Numbered from the stretch's first letter, positions 1 to 12,800 are shown. The stretch: 64,000 bases of DNA from Zygnema cylindricum (GCA_037447655.1 JBBHKE010001439.1:1-64000), one strand, 5' to 3'. Program-made: numbers and translations. The notes: a model not told the origin generated them from the sequence alone.

Positions 1-183
1 TTGATTGAATTTAACATAAAGTATCACTTCCAAATCCAGTTTCTTAAGTTTGCAAATTCAATGGCTTTGTTGTTATTCTCCTGCCAGGTTGCCAGTTTGC
101 TGACTTCTGTTTGATGCTTAATCCTGGCAAATCTTATTCTGTTTCATGCTTGATGGACTTGCTGTTTTTTTTACTCTTGCCAG
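1..183 (+). other. CYP97B intron, 3' part
   Basis: Intron sequence ending in a pyrimidine-rich acceptor before the exon at 184. Positions 82-102 and 178-198 are the same 21 bases with one mismatch (TGCCAGG, then T or A, then TGCCAGTTTGCTG). The true intron/exon boundary therefore has a decoy copy 96 bases upstream. The decoy's downstream sequence is not open in the P450 frame. Confidence 0.6.
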
Positions 184-3100
184 GATGCCAGTTTGCTGCG
201 GTTTTTAGTGGACATGAGGGGAGAGGATTGCACGACGCGACAACTCCGTGATGACCTTATGACCATGTTAGTCGCAGGACACGAAACGACCGCTGCCGTG
301 CTCACCTGGGCCACATATCTCCTGGCACAGGTTAAAACAAATCCTAAAACCGGCTGCAAAACCCTAAAAATCTCTGAAAGGGACGCTACAAATTAGAGAC
401 TCTGTTAGCACTATGAATCATAGTTTAAATGTGCTAAAATAATTGGAAACGCTATTTGCAGTAAACCCATGCTATACACATACTATTTGGTGTAATATGC
501 GTATTGTTTTGGGTAACCTCATTCGGCGATTCCAATGGTTTTCGTACATATGAAATAAGCTTTGGATACTCCTGAAAAGCTGCACCTCCCTGAAAAAACC
601 TGAGGACTTTATTCAAACCTTAATAATCCCTGAAGTTTCATTATGGCCCTTGTAGAAAACCTTAATAACTTAAAAGAAAACGCTGAAACCTTGCAGTGGT
701 AGCAGTTGACATACCGTATACCCACCCTGTTCAACTCAACGGCGGTTCAATACTTATTAAGTTGTTTCCTAAGAATTGAACTTTAAAATACTGAGTTTCG
801 GGATTTGAACCTGGCTCCATGAAATTTGATGAATACCGCAACAGCAGTATTAAAACAGTTCAACTAGCCCAAATGCTTAAAATTTATAGGGGTGGGTACT
901 ACAGTAGTTTGAACCCGACAATTTTCTTTTGTGCATCCGTGGGGAGAGCTGAGTGTGTTTTATTTTTTCCTTTTTGACTCTAAATCTCTAAAATGGAAGC
1001 TCGTTCATTCATTATTTCATTGGCTCATTCACCTATATTCTTTTGTTTTTGGGTTTACTTTTTTGTTTTAGTTTGTTCAAGTTTTTGCTGTGGTTTTCCT
1101 TGCTCTTCATTCTTTGTGTCATTCTTTTTTTCTTTTTATGCTTTCTTTGTTTTCTTCTTTCTTTTTATTTTTTGTTTTTCTCTTTTTTCTTTCTTTGATG
1201 TTTTCTTTTTGTTATTTTGACAGCATCCGGAAGTTGTACAAAAGGCACAGGCTGAGGTGGATTCAGTTTTGGGGGACAGGAAACCAACTTTGGAGGATTT
1301 GAAGCAATTGCGGTGAGGATTCCCAGGCTTTGAAAAGGAAAAGGGAGAAAAATTGGAAAGAAAGTGTTATAGAATTTAACAGTGTTAAATATTAGGATAT
1401 CTACTTTCACAGTGTTTGCTCCTTTTCTTATCTTCTACTCTGCCTATTCTTTCTGCTCCTTGCACTTTTAGGTCCCATTTTTTTCCGTTTTCTTGCTTTT
1501 TTAGCTCTCTCGTTTTTCTTCTTAATGGAGGAAGTGACAAAGGGATTGTTCAGATTGGTGCGCTTAATCGTTGCGGAGTCCTTACGGCTTTTCCCTCAGC
1601 CTCCCCTTCTCATTCGTCGATCTCTCCAGTCCGACTGCTTACCAGGTAGACAGAAGGAGAGGAGAGTAGAGGGTTACTCAATAACAACGCCGTGAGTTAA
1701 TAATAATAATTCGTTTCCAGATTGCCCTCTGCATTTAAACAGTTCAATGTAAGCCACGCCATTTGGAACTGAATTAGAATTAATAATCCTTGTATTCACC
1801 CCAGGCTAATAATTCATGCCAGACAGTTATTCCGTCTCAAATCTCAATATACCGATAAAAAAAAGTGTAGAAATGCCTCCCACTTCACAACATAACGATA
1901 CTTAAGAGCTCAAATCTACCAACTTATTACAGCCTTACCATATATTATCGTCTTGAAGTCTAGAGGAGGTAAGCACATTGAAATTTAAATTTTATATGTT
2001 GTGTTATTACGGTTCAGGATATATACGAGTCTGAAACTGCACTTATGGATATGGATAATATGGATTCGCAATGAGCTTGAAAGCATATGCGACATATTCT
2101 TTCTGTTTTGCTGTTTTCTTTTATCTGGCACAAAAAAATATTATGGTTGTGTTCATTGTCTGTAATTAGAAGAGGAAATAAAAAATGTGTTTGGAATCAG
2201 AGCTGAGAACTGACCAATGGGGTGATATTAGGTGGCCACTTGGGAGCATCCGAGGGTTATCCAATCCCAAAAGGCACAGATATCTTCATTTCTGTAAGCC
2301 TCTTTTTTCTTCCTTTTCTAAAATTATAGGTTCGTTTTTTGACTTCTTAAGTTCAATGTTCTCTGCTCCGTTTTCAGGAAACTTCATAGGTTTTTGAAAA
2401 TTTAAAAGTATATAATAAAAAGAGAGGGAAATAGCAAAGTCATAATCAGGAGAATTGTCGCTGTTTTGTCGTCAGTGACTAAGGATCACACACCAGAAAA
2501 TTGGACCAATTTGAAAATAATGTTTTTTTTAATGTTTATACCAATTTGAATGGCATGTTTTACTTTTCTGAAAGATCATGCCAATTTGAAGTTATTTTTT
2601 ATGTTTTTGAGAGCCTATTCCAATTTTCCCGTAATGTTTATCTTTCTGAAAGTTTACACCAATTCGAACTTAATTATTTTTTTGCAAAATATTACCAATT
2701 TTAATTTTACCAATCTTAAAACTCTTACCAATCTGAACGTAATGTTTATTTTCTATCTGTAGATTTACAATATGCATCGTTCCCCATTCTTTTGGGATGA
2801 TCCTGAGGCATTTGATCCGGAACGTTTTTTGCGACCGAAAAGTGGTGAAAACATCGAAGGCTGGGAAGGATATGATCCCAACAGGGCACAAAATTCGTTA
2901 TACCCGAATGAGGTGAGATTATAATCACCAAGAAATCCCGTTTTTTCTGTTCTCTTGTTGCTTTTTTTTTGTTTTTTCTGTTTTCTTTTGTGTCAAAATG
3001 TTTTGTTTTGTTGAAACTGGTATATTCCATTGTTGGCTTACGTGCTCTTATTCTTTTAAACTTTTATAAAGCCTTTGAACTTTCACTGTTTAGACTTGTT

Positions 3101-3852
3101 TTATCACTTTTTTTGTGTTTGAGAAAATGAAGTAGACAGCAAAAAAGGATTTTTCCTTGAGGTCTTTTGTGGAGACTAGTCGCAATTTTTTTCACCGATG
3201 TACAAAATCTGGGATTAAAAATCTGAAGAGTTTTCATCATGGGCTTTTTGAAAATGAAATGAGAGGTTTTCCCTCTTATTACTTAGTGATCTGGGTTCAG
3301 GTTTTCGTTTCCTCTGCAAAAATGACGTTTTCCCTTTCTAAGGCTTGGTAACATCAAGCTTGTCATTTCCTAATAACAAGTTTCCATTTCCGATTATTTT
3401 GGTTTTCATTTCCTTAATAGCCCCGTTTCTTTTCAAGATATCAAGGTTTTCATTTCCTAACATCGATGTGTTTATTCCTATTTTAGAGGTTACTCATTAT
3501 CAAGGTTTCATTTCCTTTTCTATTGAGATTTTCATTTCCTTTTTATTGAGGTTTTCATTTCCTATTTGGTTTGGATTTGTGTTCCAGACTAATGCAGATT
3601 TTGCGTTTTTGTCCCTTTGGAGGAGGGCCTCGAAAATGTGTTGGAGATCAATTTGCCCTAATGGAGTCCACTGTGGCTTTGGCGATGCTTCTACGGAGAT
3701 TCGATTTCAGTTTAACGGGAAAGGCCGAAGAGGTGGAACTCGTTACGGGAGCCACGATTCACACTAAAGCAGGACTTTGGTGTAATCTGAAGCCGAGGAG
3801 CGGTTTAAACGAGGGAGTGAAACAAAAGGAGTCGTCTCTTGTGAATTCGTGA
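184..3852 (+). CDS. CYP97B: Cytochrome P450 CYP97B-type carotenoid hydroxylase, 3' part (partial, apparent frameshift)
   Basis: CYP97 enzymes are plastid P450s that hydroxylate carotene rings in xanthophyll synthesis. Exons: 184-330, 1224-1312, 1554-1645, 2232-2293, 2763-2912, 3588-3852, all with GT/AG borders and matching phases. Visible in order: I-helix oxygen-binding motif AGHETT, K-helix ESLR followed by [12 protein letters not shown], the stretch [14 protein letters not shown]-type motif FDPERFL, and heme loop [10 protein letters not shown] with the cysteine ligand, ending near [16 protein letters not shown]. The wording around RLIV, LPGGH and GWEGYDPNR fits the CYP97B branch better than 97A or 97C. 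The 5' half lies outside the window. In the last exon the frame ADFAFL runs into the heme loop only if one base (extra T near 3612) is removed. Alternatively, an acceptor at 3596-3597 (exon from 3598) restores the frame while replacing that segment. Stop codon TGA at 3850-3852. Confidence 0.9.
786..875 (-). repeat. tRNA-like SINE head in CYP97B intron
   Basis: On the minus strand there is an A-box-like TAGTTGAACTG and, about 45 bases further on, a perfect B-box GGTTCAAATCC. This is the internal pol III promoter layout of a tRNA-derived SINE. The spacing and the lack of a cloverleaf argue against a working tRNA gene. Confidence 0.45.
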
Positions 3853-4886
3853 GTAGAAATAGGGTAACGAAGAACGGTTTAAATGAAGGAGGGAAACAAA
3901 AGGAGGCGACTCTTGTGAGTTTGTCCATAGGAAAGCGTTAACGGGACAGAAATATGTTGAGAATCTTTAGTTTCATGGGTTTTTATTATTACAAGGGAGT
4001 AGGTTAGCATTTAGTAAGTAGACTAAGAGGGTTGTTTTGTCTATGTTTTTTTGTTGGTGGAGCTTTTAGGATTTTTTGTATGTGACAAGAGATGTCCAGT
4101 GTTTTTGAGTTTAAGTGACGTTTACATTGGGCATATAGTTTTTGTTTTTTAAGTTTCTAGGAAACCGTTTTTCTTCTAAAGCTTAAAGTTTGGCAAAATC
4201 GACACTTGGATGATTTTCCGGACTCGGTTGAACACAACGGTTGTTTAGAAAGAGAAGTAGTTGAAAAATAAAGAGCAATATCACATGTATGTGTCGCTTT
4301 CTTATAGTGCATGTTTGTGTTTCGATAGCTGGTATCTAGTTGTGTGTGTCCCATCGTCAATTGTCATCTGTGATTCCCTTAGTTTTATGAGTCTAGCCTC
4401 ATAAACATTTACTTTGCCTTTTACTCTATGCTGAGGTGGGTTCATCGCGCCTTGTTAATGAAAATTTTCTTTATGTAATATATTCTTTCACATCATTTCC
4501 AGTCAGTGACATACTATGTAGAGCCATCACTTCTGCTGTGGGACCTCTCTGCTTCAATAATTCCCTCTGTAAAGCGCAACATACATACATACAAACAAAC
4601 TACCAAAAAAATAAAAAAAAATGAGGTGTGAATCCTTTATTTGTTGTCAGTTTGGAGAGATGTAGTCTGTTTAGGAAGTTTATACCGACTTTGCTTACCA
4701 ACAGCTTCATGATCAACGCTCTGAAATGTGAAAAGTGTGGAAAGCTAAACGTGATTATATTGCATCTCATGTAGTCAAACGGCTTATCGTTTGCTTTCTC
4801 AATAAAGAACGAAATTCATATGCATAATTGGCAATTAAAAACCGCATTTAGCGTTTCAACACAATTTTGCACATTAGATCTTCATC
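3853..4886. other. 3' flank of CYP97B, intergenic
   Basis: AT-rich sequence without a supportable gene. The first few hundred bases probably hold the P450 3' UTR. Just after the stop, a short stretch near 3811-3835 (GGTTTAAACGAGGGAGTGAA) recurs in similar form at 3873-3895, a local tandem duplication of the gene's 3' end. Confidence 0.4.
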
Positions 4887-5832
4887 TTTAAAAGCACGAT
4901 GGTAAACCATCTGAGTCTGGGGGTACAAAAGGGGTGGCATGACCAACACTGAAAAACAACAATAAAAAACAAAAAGAGCGACAAAAACACACCCTAAAAA
5001 AAGGAAACAACAAAAAGGAAAATAAAAGCACCCTAACTCAAATGAAAAGCACGGCAACTCACAAAAACAAAAATACAAACCCCAATCCCAACCCTAACTT
5101 AATTAAATATCTATGAAAAACAACCCCGTAAGTCCCCCCAATGACATGCATGGAGAGCAGAGTGAAAGTGGATTGGGAGGCAAAGCTTGAACCTGAGGGC
5201 GGTGTGAAAGAATAGGTGGAGCCAATACCAAGCTCCAAAACCAACTCCCCCTGGGATAGAAACTGGATGCGAAGAATCGAAGGGAAGCGCCTCGAGATGC
5301 TCGGATCGAATGGTGGCATCAAGCTTATCATAAATAAATTATTGACAGGCGTAAGTGGCTTCGTAATAAGAGTGGAGAAAACCAATGTATCTGTTGTAAG
5401 TGATGGGAGGAGTAGAATAGGCCGCCTCCAAAATCGACTGCTGGAACAAGACACCGTTTAAAACAAGAAAGACACGTGACGCGACATGGCGCGACGTGGC
5501 ACGACGCGACATGACACGACGCTGGGTGCAAGAAAAGAATCATCCCTAGCCAATAAATCGAGAGACAACCGTAAAGGCAATAAAGCACCTTTCCCTCAAG
5601 TAGGCAGCAAATACTAAACCCAACCCTCGTGCTCAGACGGGATGTGACACTTGAATGAGAGCAGTTGGCCCAGACTCGAGATCAAAAGCCCTACGACTTA
5701 ACAAAGTATGGAGGATGCCCATGAGGGGGGAAGATACAAAAAATACAAAGGTAGGGGTGGGAGGGGAAGTGCGGATAAGGTAGGAGGGGAGGTGGGGGGA
5801 ACATCTCGCCGAAAGTGCAAAAGCCACCTGAC
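4887..5832 (-). mobile_element. R2-like LINE, 5'-truncated copy (C)
   Basis: The element's 3' end is at the low coordinate: on the minus strand it finishes ACCATCGTGCTTTT, the conserved end of this family. The minus-strand peptide at 5633-5827 (MAFALSARCSPHLPSY...) matches the region after the reverse transcriptase in the larger copy at 48199-52066. Relative to that copy about 0.7 kb is missing near 5120-5160. A minisatellite of short units (CGACATGGCGCGACGTGG and similar) lies at about 5470-5525. Dead copy. Confidence 0.7.
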
Positions 5833-6497
5833 TATTCGAGAGGAGGGGCTTTAGAAAGCCACGTAATCATAATAATAATGTGCAATATTACCGTAGACAG
5901 GCGGGAGCTATATTCAATTTACCATTTCCCTTTTTCTTTTTTTTTTTTGCTATTTTCGCCTCTTTGTAACCTGTGGACGTAATGTTTCAAATTTCCTCCT
6001 GTGTGCTACCTCTGCAAAAAGTACAAAAAAACGTAAATTTCCAAATCGGCCAATCAAAATTGTCAATGTTCGTACGCAAACTTAAAGGAATGGGACAAAG
6101 AAGACGAAACGTCAAGACATAATGAACGGTTTGCAAGTATCGAGAATGTTAACAATGGATCCTACCGTTAGGAATTCCTACCTGGGAAAAATTAAAAGAG
6201 CATGCCACAATAATTTAAATTTCTACTTCATGATATCCAACAAGAAAAATGCCACATTTTTTTTTTTTTTTTTTTACATTAGTTTGTCAAACCGACAAAA
6301 AGTTCAATGATATTTTTGTCTTTTTCCACCTCAAAATGTAAATCAGTGCCAAACATCGACAATTTTTTTGTCTACTTTGAAATTTACGCCTCTATTTGTA
6401 CTTTTCCGTGCTAATCACATGAATATTTGTACTGTTAGGTATATAGAGTACAGCAGAGGCGAAAAGAGCAAAAAAAAAAACGAGGGCAAAAATAGCG
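5833..6497. other. Intergenic, no gene seen
   Basis: AT-rich with poly-T runs (about 5938-5949 and 6256-6273). No conserved coding or structural signal recognised. Confidence 0.4.
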
Positions 6498-7130
6498 CAT
6501 AGTTCAAAAGTAGGTGAAATTAGGCCCATACAATATGCCTATTGTATGTAAAACATACAATATGACCTTAAGTCCCATATTGTATGGGTCGCAAAATGAA
6601 AAAAAAAATAGTAACAGGGTTGAGTTGCACATCGATCGATAGAGAATTAAACATCATGTCTAAATTTTGAAAAACATTCGGACAAAAAAAAAAACTTCTG
6701 TGAGTTTTGAGGGATTTTTTATATAAACCGTCAGATTTGGATGATCGGACGGTCGCTCATCAAAGTAGCGATCTAAGAAGATCACATGAAAAGCCCATAA
6801 CACAACTTACGATAGGACTATCTGTCATATTAGCGTCTACAATTTTGAAGGCCACACTAAATAAAGCCTCAAATTGACCAACCAGGCAGTATGGGATGCG
6901 TTTTTTTTTTTTTTCCGGGTCGCGCGGGATGTCATTCTACGCCGTGTCAGTTCGCTAAAAAATTTCGACCGGCGGCGTGCGCTGTACTATGATCATACGT
7001 CAGATTCGTACGTCGTACAAGAGTGCACACAACGCACACACATACAATATGCCTACTCTACGCGAGTTTTGTGCCAAGTTTTGTGCGCCTACCAAAGGCC
7101 TACCATAAAAACGCCTACTTTTGAACTATG
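6498..7130. mobile_element. 633-bp TIR DNA element (family T1), copy 1
   Basis: Starts CATAGTTCAAAAGTAGG and ends with its inverse CCTACTTTTGAACTATG. It is flanked by AAATAGCG (6490-6497) and AAATAACG (7131-7138), an 8-bp target duplication with one mismatch, the size typical of hAT elements. No transposase is encoded. Just inside the left end is a nested palindrome (about 6525-6590) built from CCCATACAATAT and ATATTGTATGGG around a smaller ATTGTATG/CATACAAT hairpin. A second copy lies inverted at 38115-38763. Confidence 0.75.
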
Positions 7131-7737
7131 AAATAACGTCTACCTAAAAAAATTGTAATGCACCACACAAAAAAAAACATCGTGACATGGCTGCTCTCCC
7201 CCTCCCCCTCCCTCTCCCTCTCCCTCTCCCTCTCCCTCCTGTCCATTGACGAATTTCACTTTTCGATCTATAATTTCAATCTCAGACCCCGCAGCGATTT
7301 TGGTTCCAATTGCAATTTTTTAGCATTTGAAATTAATTTGAGGTCAGAATTTCAGTTATGTTTTTTTAATCCGTGTTCGGTTTAAAATTCCAATTGCATA
7401 CTTTGCTTTCTTTTAGGACTTAATCTTAGTTATAATTTTCAATTTTCACTTCTCATTTTAATTGCAAGTTCAACTTCAATTGGAGATTCCATTTTTTTTC
7501 ATCCGATTCTTCCAATTCAACCCCGTTACTATTTTTCTTGTTTATTTTTTGCTTTTGGTATTCTCCATATTCCATTTTGACCAAAAATACAACAGCTCAG
7601 CTCTAATGATTGCCAGAGCGCAATATGTCGTCTAAATTCCCCTCTAAAAAATGTGTTCCTGGAATCCATATTATACGCAAAAATGACATGTCACTCTAAA
7701 GGTTAAACTCGCATGCATGAAAAAGACAAATTCCGTA
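7131..7737. other. Intergenic with CT-rich microsatellite
   Basis: Contains a (CTCCCT)n tract at about 7195-7240. The same repeat type appears in the synthetase intron near 13802-13860 and in the CDC20 leader near 62597-62668. Otherwise AT-rich, with no gene recognised. Confidence 0.5.
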
Positions 7738-7793
7738 CAGCTGTTACTATGCAGCATCTATGGATCAGCTGTTACTATGTAGCATCTATGGAG
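7738..7793. repeat. 28-bp tandem duplication
   Basis: Two adjacent 28-base units beginning CAGCTGTTACTATG differ at only two positions (C/T and T/G), followed by the start of a third unit (CAG). Confidence 0.85.
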
Positions 7794-7934
7794 CAGTACT
7801 ATGCCACGTCAGGAGGCGACACGTGTTTTTCAGACGAGAATGAACGAAAGTTTCACTTTTACGAGTCAACCTACAAAGTACAAACCGTACAGTCACAAAA
7901 TGTCGAAAAATGACAACATACAACACAATATATA

Positions 7935-8210
7935 CATTGTAGACGTCTACAAACGTCGCTACAGTACACCGTGTATCGCTATTAGCCTATTACTGTTAAC
8001 AATTTTTTTGCCACTTAAAACATCTTTTATCCGTACACACTTGTCGGATTTTTAGTTTAAATTCAATCGCAACTGTCAGATTCACAATCCGACATGTGTG
8101 TACGGAGAAAATATGTTTTACGCGACGAAAAACATTAACACTAATAGTAGTATACGGCGTACTTTAGTTTACAATTATCGCAAGTTTTGTAGACATCTAC
8201 TGTACTGTAC
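7935..8210. repeat. Foldback (long inverted repeat)
   Basis: The arms pair around a centre near 8068. The innermost stem is CCGTACACACTTGTCGGAT (8031-8049) against 8087-8105 with one mismatch. Weaker pairing continues outward through TTAAAACAT/ATGTTTTA and TGTAGAC/GTCTACA. It looks like a degenerate MITE or foldback element; no target duplication was identified. Confidence 0.6.
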
Positions 8211-8641
8211 TACAACTGATTGTCTCATGTTTGGTTAACGTCTATAACCGCATGTAACGATTTTCGTTTTCGGACATTGGAACACTCAAAAACGTTGAGG
8301 GAAAATCTTCGCTAAAAAATAAAGTTGCACCGCTAAGTTGCTGTTACATGATCACGCACCGTAAAACATCTTTTTTTCGGTGCAGCCTTCCGAGGGTTTC
8401 GAACTTTCGATGGAAAAGGTCAGGATCTTACCCTCCGATTGGCGGTATCTGACCGGTGATCGGAAGCGGACATCGGATACATGTGAACGCAAATCTTTGA
8501 TTATCATTAAACGTGACAAAAGAAAATTGACACAACGATACACGTTGTACCGTACGGTAGGGCGGTACACCACTGTACTGTAGCCTTCTCCCATGAATCA
8601 TATTTTTTACCGATTCTTCTCAATTTTTGGTTTGAAGGCCA
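8211..8641. other. 5' flank of the threonyl-tRNA synthetase gene
   Basis: Non-coding; presumably contains the upstream part of the synthetase promoter. No clear TATA box seen. Confidence 0.35.
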
Positions 8642-8682
8642 GCTACGTGGCACGCCTTACTCTCTCTTGGTGCTACGTGGCA
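8642..8682 (+). promoter_or_regulatory. Paired GCTACGTGGCA elements before the ThrRS start
   Basis: GCTACGTGGCA occurs at 8642-8652 and again at 8672-8682, 30 bases apart and ending two bases before the ATG at 8685. The ACGTGG core is the type bound by plant bZIP factors. Position and repetition are seen; function is inferred. Confidence 0.35.
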
Positions 8683-8684
8683 GA

Positions 8685-9795
8685 ATGCAAGCAGCTGTTT
8701 TCCCCGCGGCTCCTCCTGCGGCCATGGCTCTTCTGCGCGCCATGGCGAACTCTGGCGCTCGTCTCTCCTCCGCCGCTCCTCGTCTTGCTGCCTCTAGCCA
8801 GTCATGGTGATTTTCTGTCTTTTCTCGTATTCCATCCTAATAAAATACGTCCACACATGGCACGCACGTGGCACACATGTGAGCTGCAAAGTGGCAGCTC
8901 TTCTATTGCTCGGTCTCGCAGGAGAAGCCATGTTTTCATTCATTTCCTCAGTAATTTCTGTTTTTTATTCATGACCTCGTTTATTTTTGATTTTTTTAAT
9001 TGACAAATTTACAGGATTTTGCATTGTTCAAAAAGAAAATCATGAAAAAAAATTAATGACTTCATTAGTTTGTCTCACTGTGCTGGCAAAGCACGGGCAG
9101 CCCTGTCATATCTTCATCCTTTTTAAAGCAATTATTTTACCTTTACGAGAGTACTAAGTCCCTCTCTCCGTGTATTTGTGTCTAGATTCTGCTAACAGAA
9201 TAAAAACCCCTCTCTGCTTCTTGCAAAACATGGAAAATAATCTTGTAGACTCTTTCTGGATGTACTCTAATTCCCCGAACTTCTTCAACCCTAATTCTCC
9301 AAATCCTACTTCTTCAAACCCTAAATCTGGAAACTAAACCTAATTCTGCAAATCCTTCTTTCGCTGCATTGCAAAGCAGGTGCAAGCCGAATCTCGTCTC
9401 TGGAAGACATTGTCTCCTGAGATCTTCCAGCTTCTCCACCGCAGCTCTTAACTCTCCTGCTTCTCCGCGAGTTTCCGTGAAGCTTCCCAGAAAGTTGGAT
9501 GCTCTCGCAGTAAAAGCCTCCGTAACAGCTGGTCAGGAGACGGAGGTGGCAGCTGTCACAGTGGAATCAGAAGTCAACGGCATCGCTGAGAAGGAAGAAA
9601 GAGTGGAACTCCCAACGAACGAATCATCTGAGAAGCTTCTTAAGATTCGGCATACAGTGAGTGGAAAGCTTGATAGGGCCAATATAGGCAATGCAGATTC
9701 ATAAAAACAAAGTGTTGGTTTTTCCGTTGTTGACTTTTGGTAAGTGTTTGCAAGAGAGGCACGTGGAGTTTTTGCACTGCTCACTGTCACTTTTT

Positions 9796-9828
<33 letters not shown>

Positions 9829-12800
9829 GACTTTGCATTGTTATTGTTGGAAACAGGATATTCTTCCTAAGCTTTGGTGGAAAGGGTTGACGAGGGAAGG
9901 TTTTAGGTTTGGAAGTCCGAATTTGCTACTGGATTCTGTAGGGATGTGATTGAAATGTCATTGCATATATGTGGGAAGGTTTGTGGTAAGAAAACGTCCT
10001 CTAGAATGAGGAAAATTATGACTTGCTATAACTTTCAGGTGACCCGCAACCGCGTTTCGGACCACTATTTTAATTTGGTCAAGACTTTTTTTTGGCCGAA
10101 AATCATAAAATGCTGCTTTTAGCACTGTTTAAGGAAGTGGCCTTAAAATTTGGCCACATCACTCTGCCCTGCAGTAGTATTATTGATACTCATTTCTCTT
10201 TAATTCTAACAATTCCTTCACACTTATTGCGACTGGCAGTCTATCTCAATGTAATTCTTCCAACCTATTTTTTGCTATTCTTTTTGTCTTAAGACTCCTC
10301 GGATTTGGGGATTTTGGCTGGATCAGACTGCCCACGTAATGGCAATGGCGGTTCAGAAACTCTATCCAGATGCCCAGGTCACTATTGGTCCCTGGATTTC
10401 AAGAGGTTTCTATTATGACTTTGATCTGAAGGAGCCTCTTACCGACAAAGACCTCAAGAAAATAAAAAAAGAGATGGTTAGTCTTTCTTACTTTCATCTG
10501 TCTTACATTTCGCAAACAATTTTCTCACGGTTATAAAGTCCTTAAGTTTTGTGCGTTTACATTACAGGTATGAATTTAGAATCACAAGAAGCGTGGATGG
10601 GGAAATATCCGACCTTAGCAATTGGCTTTTGTTTTTGCTATGCCATGAGTCGCTGTTTATGTTAAGAAATACATTGCGTGGGGTTTCTTTCAGAGTTATT
10701 AATTCTAATTTAGGTCCAAGTGATGTGGACAATTTCAACCTCTTGCCAAATTAGCATTAATAAAACAACAATTGATATAATTAACGTAATTTCATGTTCA
10801 GGGGCCGAATAAAAAGTGCACCAATTAGTGTTATTAATTCTGATAGCAATTCACAGTCTACTGTAATTGTATTTTTGAAATACTCTTAGGATCGCATCAT
10901 TGGGCGCAATCTTCCTCTGAGAAGAGAGGAGGTGAGTCGGGAGGAGGCAGCTGAACGCATTCGCACCATCAAAGAACCATACAAGCTCGAGATTTTGGAC
11001 AGCATAAAAACGGAGCCTATCACCATCTACCACATCGGTGAGAGCCCTGAACCTCCGTAAGCTCTTTGAATCTTTCCTCTCTTACTTATTCAAGAGGCCT
11101 TTTTTTTCTGCACCATGGAGAACCGAATTCTCTGGTCACCTTAGAATCCCGAACTGCTGTAAGCTCGTCAAATATGGCCTCCCTTCCTCATTTAAGAGGT
11201 CTTTCTTTTTGTTGCGCGATGGAAAACTGACGTCTTTAGCCTCTTTTTTGTGTGATATGACAGGGGAGGAATGGTGGGATTTATGTGCTGGACCCCATGT
11301 GGAAAGGACGGGTCAACTTCCTAGGAGAGCCATAGAGCTCGAGTCAGTAGCTGGGGCTTATTGGAGAGGAGATGAAAAAAATGCGACTCTTCAGAGAATT
11401 TACGGAACAGCTTGGGAGACGGAAGCACAGTTGAAGGCCTATTTGGAGCAGAAAGAAGAGGCCAAAAGGAGGGGACCACAGGAAGCTAGGACAGGAGTTG
11501 AACCTGTTTTCTATCCAGGTACGGAGTTCTGAAACTGTTTAACACTAATTCGGTCCCTGTTTGATTTGCTCTCTCACCACAAAATAGCGTTTCTAATTGT
11601 TGTTTTCCTAACGCTAATTCGTTTACTGGTTCAGAATTGTTCACCGTCATTTGTGCTGGAAATAACACTAGTAGCACTACAACAGTTCTCATGCTAATTA
11701 TTTCTTAACGCTAACAGCGATTCACCCTGCACCTTCCTTGTCCTTTTTGATTTGTCGTTTTTGGCATAGCTTTCACCTAGCATGGGTTCATTTTGGCAGT
11801 ACATATATTTTAGTAATTTTATCGCATTAAAACGGGTACAAACCTGTGTAAAATGTCAAACATTCAAAGCCTGGTAAGTTTGAATACGGTAACAAAGTTT
11901 TGATTTAAATCATTTTTTGGGTTTTGTGATAGAAAACAACATACTAAGCAACAACGGGCAGACAATCTTTTCCTTTTTTTTTCTAAGGCATCTCTGACAG
12001 AAGGCTGGCCACAGGGATACAGGATGAAGCGGGAGGGGGACTTGTATTTTGGCATCCGAAGGGAGCCATGATTAGACAGTTAATGGAGGAGTATTGGAAG
12101 AAGAAGCATTTGCAAAGAGGCTATGAGCTCTTATACAGTCCCCATGTGGCCAAACTGGACCTCTGGAAGACTAGTGGACACTACGATTTCTACAGAGAAA
12201 ACATGTATGATCAGGTTAGTGGGTGCCATGGCTCAAGTACCAGTAGAGGTAAATTCCCAAGCTGGTGGTTTCTTATTATTAAAAAGCCCTTAGCAGGCAA
12301 TGTGTCGAATAGCAGGTGTTCTTAAATTGTTGCAATTTAGAGTTAAAATCCACCTATTAAGTGCCCTTAGTCACAAGAAACAAGTTGTTGTTAATCCAAG
12401 ATATTTTAGAATCAGATTAATGATAGTGAATCACACTCACACATGCAAAGACCAAATTGTCATTAGAGTGGGTTTTAAATTTTTTCCAGATGGAAGTGGA
12501 GGACGAGATCTATCAGCTGAAGCCTATGAACTGTCCTTGCCACATTATGGTGTACAAAGATGCTCTTCGGTCATATAGAGACCTCCCTCTTCGTTGGGGA
12601 GAGCTCGGGACCGTGTATCGTTATGAACGTTCTGGAACAATGCATGGGTTGTTTCGAGTGCGAGGCTTCACACAGGTGTGGTTTTTCTCCTTGTCTCTAT
12701 CTTTTCTCCTCGTCTCCATTTGAAACTTGGGAGGATAGCTTCGGTCAAATGAATTCTGTTGGTTTAAGATTGATCTCAAGTTTGTCTCACAGTGTTCTCA

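Noticed and set aside
993-1410. Several open frames on both strands
   Set aside because: T-rich intron sequence and antisense of P450 exons; no domain, and the real exon frame is explained.
8593-9003. 136-codon plus-strand frame
   Set aside because: It overlaps the ThrRS leader exon in another frame; the 8685 frame links through valid splice sites to the conserved protein.
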